Positions 59,073 through 64,000 of a stretch of 64,000 bases of DNA are shown here, piece after piece (positions within the stretch are counted from its first letter, which is position 1; each line of letters starts with the position of its first letter). This DNA comes from JACVRU01 sp040902725 (lineage in GTDB: Bacteria > Actinomycetota > Thermoleophilia > Gaiellales > Gaiellaceae): assembly GCA_040902725.1 (NCBI GenBank), contig JBBDWU010000024.1, positions 89,934-153,933 on the forward strand. Direction: 5' to 3'. The notes below the pieces were generated by a model. The model was given only the letters and a program-made list of their open reading frames with translations, searched no databases and was not told where the DNA came from. The position numbers and the translations under genes are program-made.

Positions 59073-59750
59073 GTGGCGTGGCGCGACTGGGTACGGACAG
59101 TCGAGATCGAGCCGTCCCTCTATGCGGCCGACTTCTCCAACCTCGGCGAGCAGCTCGTCTTCTTGCTGAACGCCGGCGCGCGCGTCTTCCACGTCGACGT
59201 GGGGGACGGCCACTTCGTCGAGCCGGTCACGATCGGGCCGGTCGTGATCGAGTCGATCGCCCCGCTCGTCCACGATCGCGGCGGCATCCTCGACGTGCAC
59301 CTGATGGTCGAGGAGCCGGCGAAGCACATCCCGCAGGTCGCCGCGGCCGGCGGCGACAGCGTCACCTTCCACGTCGAGGCGGAGGGCGACCCGGCGACGA
59401 CGATCGCGCTCGCGCGGGAGCACGGCCTTGGCGCGGGGGTCGCCTTCAATCCCGGCACGGCCGTCGCGGACGCGGCCAAGGCGGCCGAGGGCGCCGACCT
59501 CTGCCTCTGCATGTCGATCGAGCCCGGCTACTCGGGCCAGGAGTTCATGCCGGAGGCGCTGCCTCGCCTCCGCGAGTTGCGCTCGCTCCTGCCCGCGGAG
59601 GCGTTCGTCCAGGTCGACGGCGGGATCACGAACCTGAACGTGCGCGAGACGCACGAGGCCGGCGCCGCCCTGATCGTCGCCGGCAGCGCGATCTTCGCTC
59701 GCGAGGACCTGCCCCGGGCGTACCGTCGCCTCGTGCAAGAGCTTGCTTGA
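59073..59750 (+). CDS. rpe: Ribulose-phosphate 3-epimerase
   Basis: 225 residues from GTG 59073. A TIM barrel with IEPSLYAADFSNLGEQL, HVDVGDGHFVEPV (normally DVMDGHFVPN), DVHLMVEEPAKHI and FVQVDGGITNLNV. The first motif is altered, but the metal-binding His/Asp positions look preserved. Pentose phosphate pathway; it supplies ribulose-5-phosphate to RibBA. Confidence 0.92.
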   Translation: MAWRDWVRTVEIEPSLYAADFSNLGEQLVFLLNAGARVFHVDVGDGHFVEPVTIGPVVIESIAPLVHDRGGILDVHLMVEEPAKHIPQVAAAGGDSVTFHVEAEGDPATTIALAREHGLGAGVAFNPGTAVADAAKAAEGADLCLCMSIEPGYSGQEFMPEALPRLRELRSLLPAEAFVQVDGGITNLNVRETHEAGAALIVAGSAIFAREDLPRAYRRLVQELA

Positions 59751-59751
59751 T

Positions 59752-59765
59752 AGTGAATACTTACT
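59752..59765. promoter_or_regulatory. Candidate TetR operator
   Basis: AGTGA-ATAC-TTACT is an imperfect palindrome (one mismatch) 4 nt before the regulator's ATG, inside an AT-rich patch. AGTGA/TCACT arms recur in TetR-family operators. It probably mediates self-repression, but only one copy is seen. Confidence 0.5.
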
Positions 59766-59769
59766 TCCG

Positions 59770-60315
59770 ATGAGCGTGACGGTCAGGCAGACGGCTGGGG
59801 AGCGGCGCGAGGCGGTGCTCGCGGCGGCCGCGCACGAGTTCGCCCACAAGGGCCTGCACGGCGCCTCCACGGACGCGATCGCTCAGGCCGCCGGCATCTC
59901 GCAGCCCTACCTCTTCCGCCTCTTCAAGACGAAGAAGGAGCTCTACCTGGCCACGAGCGCCAGGACGATGGGCGAGCTGGTCGAGGTCTTCGAGCGCGCC
60001 GCGGAGGGCAAGCAGGGCGAGGAGGCGCTGAAGGCGATGGGGACGGCGTACACGGCGCTGATCGAGGATCGCGATCGCCTGCTGCTGATGCTGCAGTGCT
60101 TCGCGGACTGCGACGACCCGGACGTCCGCGAGGCGGTGCGCTCGGTGTGGCGCGACCTCGTCGAGCTCGTCGAGCGGGTCTCGGGCGCGCCGCCCGAGAC
60201 GGTCAGCGGCTTCTTCGCCACCGGGATGCTCCTGAACGTCCTCGACGCGATGCAGCTCTTCGACGACCCGACGCCGTGGAGCAAGCGCCTCATCAAGGGG
60301 TGCCAGGCCGACTGA
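59770..60315 (+). CDS. TetR-family transcriptional regulator
   Basis: 181 residues from ATG 59770. N-terminal HTH: EAVLAAAAHEFAHKGLHGAS, then AAGISQPYLFRLFKTKKELY. The C-terminal ligand domain is helical. Such regulators usually sense small hydrophobic molecules. It ends 16 nt inside the ribD start, so ribD and the riboflavin genes could be read from its promoter. Confidence 0.9.
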   Translation: MSVTVRQTAGERREAVLAAAAHEFAHKGLHGASTDAIAQAAGISQPYLFRLFKTKKELYLATSARTMGELVEVFERAAEGKQGEEALKAMGTAYTALIEDRDRLLLMLQCFADCDDPDVREAVRSVWRDLVELVERVSGAPPETVSGFFATGMLLNVLDAMQLFDDPTPWSKRLIKGCQAD

Positions 60316-61232
60316 TCGAGCGGGCGCTCGAGCTGGCCGAGCGCGGCCGGGGCACCACCCATCCGAATCCCGTCGTCGGCGCCGTGGTCGCCAGGGACGG
60401 CGAGGTTGTGGGCGAAGGCTGGCACGAGCGCGCGGGCGGCGCGCACGCGGAGGTCGTTGCGCTGGAGCAGGCGGGCGAGCTGGCTCGGGGCGCGACGCTC
60501 TACGTGACGCTGGCACCGTGCTCCCACCACGGCCGGACGCCGCCGTGCGTGGACGCCGTCGCGGCGGCCGGGATCGCGCGCGTCGTCGTGGGTGCCGAGG
60601 ACCCCACGCGCGACGACCTCGCCGCGCTCCGGGCGGCCGGCGTCGAGGTCGAGCTGCTCGACCTCCCGGAGGCGCGCCGGCAGAACGAGGCCTGGCGGAC
60701 GTGGGCGGCGCTGGGGCGTCCGTTCGTCACCTACAAGGTCGCGGTCTCGCTCGACGCGCGCGTGACGGTGCCCGGCGCGCGCTGGGTCTCCGGGGAGGAG
60801 AGCCGGCGGCTCGTGCACGAGCTGCGGGCGCGCTCCGACGCAGTCGCCGTCGGCATGGGCACCTTCCGCGCGGACGCACCCGAGCTGACGGCGCGGGGCG
60901 TGGATGCGGCTCGCCAGCCCCGGCGCCTCGTCTTCGGCTCCGGGCCCGTTCCGGACGGGTACGAGCTGCTCTCGGGCCCGCTCGACGACGAGCTGCTCGC
61001 GCTCGGCGCCGAGGGCGTCCAGTCGCTGCTGCTCGAGGGCGGGCCGACGCTCGCGACCGCGTTCCTCGCCGCCGGCCTCGTCGACAAGCTGCTGGTCTTC
61101 GTCGCCCCGGTCCTCTCGGGCGCCGGGCCGCGCTTCCTGGGCGAGCTCGCGCAACCACTCGAGCTCCGTCGTTTGCAGGCAGAACGCGTGGGGGAGGACG
61201 TGCTGCTCACCGCCTATGTCCACGAGCCCTGA
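60300..61232 (+). CDS. ribD: Bifunctional riboflavin biosynthesis protein RibD (deaminase/reductase)
   Basis: 310 residues; GTG 60300 is chosen because it has AAGGGG upstream, though a CTG at 60312 would overlap the TetR stop. The deaminase has GGAHAEVVALEQ (zinc His-x-Glu) and LAPCSHHGRTPPC, with the two zinc Cys. The reductase domain begins PFVTYKVAVSLDARV and has LLEGGPTLATAFL. It converts the RibA product to the pyrimidine precursor. No FMN riboswitch is visible upstream. Confidence 0.93.
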   Translation: MPGRLIERALELAERGRGTTHPNPVVGAVVARDGEVVGEGWHERAGGAHAEVVALEQAGELARGATLYVTLAPCSHHGRTPPCVDAVAAAGIARVVVGAEDPTRDDLAALRAAGVEVELLDLPEARRQNEAWRTWAALGRPFVTYKVAVSLDARVTVPGARWVSGEESRRLVHELRARSDAVAVGMGTFRADAPELTARGVDAARQPRRLVFGSGPVPDGYELLSGPLDDELLALGAEGVQSLLLEGGPTLATAFLAAGLVDKLLVFVAPVLSGAGPRFLGELAQPLELRRLQAERVGEDVLLTAYVHEP

Positions 61233-61410
61233 CCCGATCAACGTCCTCTCCCGCTGGCTGGCGGGCCATGTCTCGGACGACGAGCTGCGCCGGGCGGTCG
61301 CCGGCGTCCCCGAGGCCGCCGAGCTGAGCCAGGCGCTCGAGCAGGGCGGCCCGACTCCGCAGCTCCAGCGGCTCGTCCGCGAGACGCTCGAAGAGCTCGC
61401 CCTCGGCTAG
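61216..61410 (+). CDS. Small conserved-type protein in the riboflavin operon
   Basis: 64 residues from ATG 61216, overlapping the ribD end by 17 nt: DPINVLSRWLAGHVSDDELR, then AELSQALEQGG and QRLVRETLEELALG. Helical and acidic, of unknown function. Its position, tightly between ribD and ribE, makes it a probable real gene. Confidence 0.55.
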   Translation: MSTSPDPINVLSRWLAGHVSDDELRRAVAGVPEAAELSQALEQGGPTPQLQRLVRETLEELALG

Positions 61411-61419
61411 CCTCACACC

Positions 61420-61952
61420 GTGTTCACCGGAATCGTGCGCGAGCGCGGCCGCGTTGCGTCGTTTGAGAACGGACGCCTCGTGATCGAGTCCGCGACGGAG
61501 GCGTCGGTCGGCGACTCGGTGGCGGTCGACGGGGTCTGCCTGACGGTCGTCGACGCCCGCGACGGCCGGCTCGCCTTCGACGTCGTCCCCGAGACGCTGG
61601 CGCGCGTAAAGCCCTTCGGCGCCGAGGTGAACGTCGAGCCCGCCCTGCGGGCCGGCGATCCCATGGGCGGGCACGTCGTCCAGGGCCACGTGGACGGCAC
61701 CGCCACTGTCCGCTCGCTTGGCGAGCTCGTCTGGCTCGACGTGCCGCCCGAGCTGCTGCGCTACTGCGTCGAGAAGGGCTCGGTCGCGGTGGACGGCGTC
61801 TCGCTGACGGTCGCCGCCCTCGACGACCGCGGGCTCGCCGTCGCGCTCGTCCCGCACACGCTCGCAGCGACGACGCTCGGCGGGCTGGCCCCTGGCGACG
61901 CCGTGAACATCGAGGCGGATATCCTCGCCAAGTACGTGGAGCGACTGCTGAA

Positions 61953-61956
<4 letters not shown>
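61420..61956 (+). CDS. ribE: Riboflavin synthase subunit alpha
   Basis: 178 residues from GTG 61420; two lumazine-binding repeats. The first starts FTGIVRERGRV and ends with DPMGGHVVQGHVDGTA; the second starts VWLDVPPELLRYCVEKGSVA. It dismutates lumazine to riboflavin. ATGA overlap with ribBA. Confidence 0.94.
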
Positions 61957-63181
<1,225 letters not shown>

Positions 63182-63185
<4 letters not shown>

Positions 63186-63742
63186 GCGAGCCGGCCGCGG
63201 AGCCGATCGAGGAGGTCGAGGTCGAGGTCGAGGAGGGCGAGCACGCGCCCGGCGGCCTTGACATCCCCGACGGCGTCAACGTCGTCGAGGGCGAGCCCTC
63301 CGGGGCACGGCCGGTCGCGATCGTCGTCGCCCGCTTCAACGGCGAGTACACGAGCCGGATGCTTGCCCGGGCGCTCGAGGAGCTCGCGGCGGCCGGCGTG
63401 CCCGAGAGCCTGGTCACCGTCGTCCCCGTGCCCGGCGCCTTCGAGCTGCCGCTGGGGGCGATGGCGCTCGCGAAGACGCGCCGCTACGCCTGCGTCGTCG
63501 CGCTCGGCTGCGTGATCCGGGGCGAGACGCGGCACGCCGAGTACATCGCGGGCGAGGCGGCGAGCGGGCTCCAGCTGGCCGCGCTGGAGACCGGCGTGCC
63601 GGTCTCGTTCGGCGTCCTGACGGTGGACACGGCCGAGCAGGCCGACGTCCGGATCGAGAAGGCCGCCGAGGCGGTGCGCACGGCGCTGGAGATGGCCGAC
63701 CTCTTCGCCCAGATCCGCGCCGGCGCAGCGCAGAGCGGCTAA
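63182..63742 (+). CDS. ribH: 6,7-dimethyl-8-ribityllumazine synthase with acidic N-terminal extension
   Basis: 186 residues from TTG 63182. The lumazine synthase core (about 40-186) has IVVARFNGEYTSRML, VPVPGAFELPLGAMALA, ALGCVIRGETRHAEYIAGEA and VSFGVLTVDTAEQA. About 40 residues rich in Glu and Gly (PIEEVEVEVEEGEHAPGG) precede it, unlike the usual ~155-residue enzyme. They may be disordered, project from the capsid or be a start-site artefact. Last riboflavin gene. Confidence 0.92.
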
Positions 63743-63755
63743 GCTCCGGCCGCTT

Positions 63756-63947
63756 ATGGCCAAGGTATGCGCGATCTGCGGGAAGAAGCCCGGCTTCGGA
63801 AACAGCCGGAGCCACTCGATGGTGGCCACGAAGCGCCGGTTCGAGCCGAATCTCCAGCGCGTCCGGATGATGCTCGCCGGCACCGCCACCCGCGCCTACG
63901 TCTGCACGCGCTGCCTCAAGGCCGGCAAGGTCCAGAAGGCCCTGTAA
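63756..63947 (+). CDS. rpmB: 50S ribosomal protein L28
   Basis: 63 residues: AKVCAICGKKPGFGNSRSHS with CAIC, and YVCTRCLKAGKVQKAL with CTRC. The four Cys make the zinc-binding form of L28. Starts 13 nt after ribH and ends 4 nt before the poly-G run. Confidence 0.95.
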   Translation: MAKVCAICGKKPGFGNSRSHSMVATKRRFEPNLQRVRMMLAGTATRAYVCTRCLKAGKVQKAL

Positions 63948-63949
63948 GG

Positions 63950-64000
<51 letters not shown>

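Noticed and set aside
59700..60300. FMN riboswitch before the riboflavin genes
   Set aside because: The region before ribD is the coding sequence of the TetR regulator, and no conserved RFN element pattern is visible.

Overview
This is a 64 kb stretch of a very GC-rich chromosome that ends at both window edges. The likely source is a Thermoleophilia-type actinobacterium (Solirubrobacterales or Gaiellales). I infer this from the high GC, the many GTG and TTG starts, the DtxR-type iron regulation and the housekeeping order scpA-scpB ... aroF-aroA-cmk-plsC-der-gpsA-metK ... priA-def-fmt-rsmB-rpe-ribD-ribE-ribBA-ribH-rpmB. The sequence is a draft or metagenome scaffold: it has a 10-N gap inside a gene (21951-21960), a one-base frameshift near 34.02 kb and a 49-nt poly-G tail.

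Positions 1-29.4 kb are an accessory, defence-rich region. From the left: a HicA-like protein with a DNA-binding partner (minus strand); a broken 5' fragment of a gamma-glutamyltransferase gene; a membrane-anchored NERD nuclease-like protein; a DUF433/DUF5615 antitoxin-toxin pair; an intact ggt-GNAT operon; a membrane coiled-coil protein divergent from a membrane-anchored Mrr-like endonuclease; a DUF262/DUF1524 (GmrSD-type) nuclease with an unknown partner; and a broken 3' fragment of the GNAT gene. So the intact ggt-GNAT operon sits between displaced copies of its own two ends. This is the geometry expected if cargo was inserted at each gene end.

Next, on the minus strand, comes a candidate composite defence cluster read in the order Shedu-like DUF4263 nuclease, 1,302-aa N6-adenine DNA methylase, nucleotidyltransferase-fold protein, PLD-SNF2 helicase, and a two-TM protein with a probable prokaryotic YEATS domain. 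The middle three genes are joined by 4-nt overlaps. Divergent to it is a TM0106-type RecB-like nuclease/UPF1-like helicase gene interrupted by the N gap. Then follow an orphan UPF0175 antitoxin next to a wrecked small gene, a single-chain MNT-HEPN fusion, a UvrD2-like helicase, two PIN-toxin operons and another nucleotidyltransferase-fold protein.

From 29.4 kb the core chromosome begins: dnaE; a TolB-like/calcium-repeat secreted protein; an ECF sigma, anti-sigma and envelope-protein set; two small proteins; lgt; scpAB; a third PIN/RHH pair; a GYD protein; a 23S/16S pseudouridine synthase; trpS; and the aroF-metK operon. A carbonic anhydrase fragment and a minus-strand iron operon follow (ABC ATPase, iron-binding lipoprotein, permease, DtxR regulator), with three palindromes that look like DtxR boxes. 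The right end holds priA, def, fmt, rsmB, an APH(6)-type kinase, rpe, a TetR regulator with a candidate operator, the riboflavin operon and rpmB.

No rRNA gene, convincing tRNA gene, CRISPR array, insertion sequence, integrase or replication origin was seen. No stretch longer than about 300 bases lacks a gene. The longest are 8944-9184 (which holds the GNAT remnant), 19624-19839, 28371-28579, 18106-18306 and 5586-5781.
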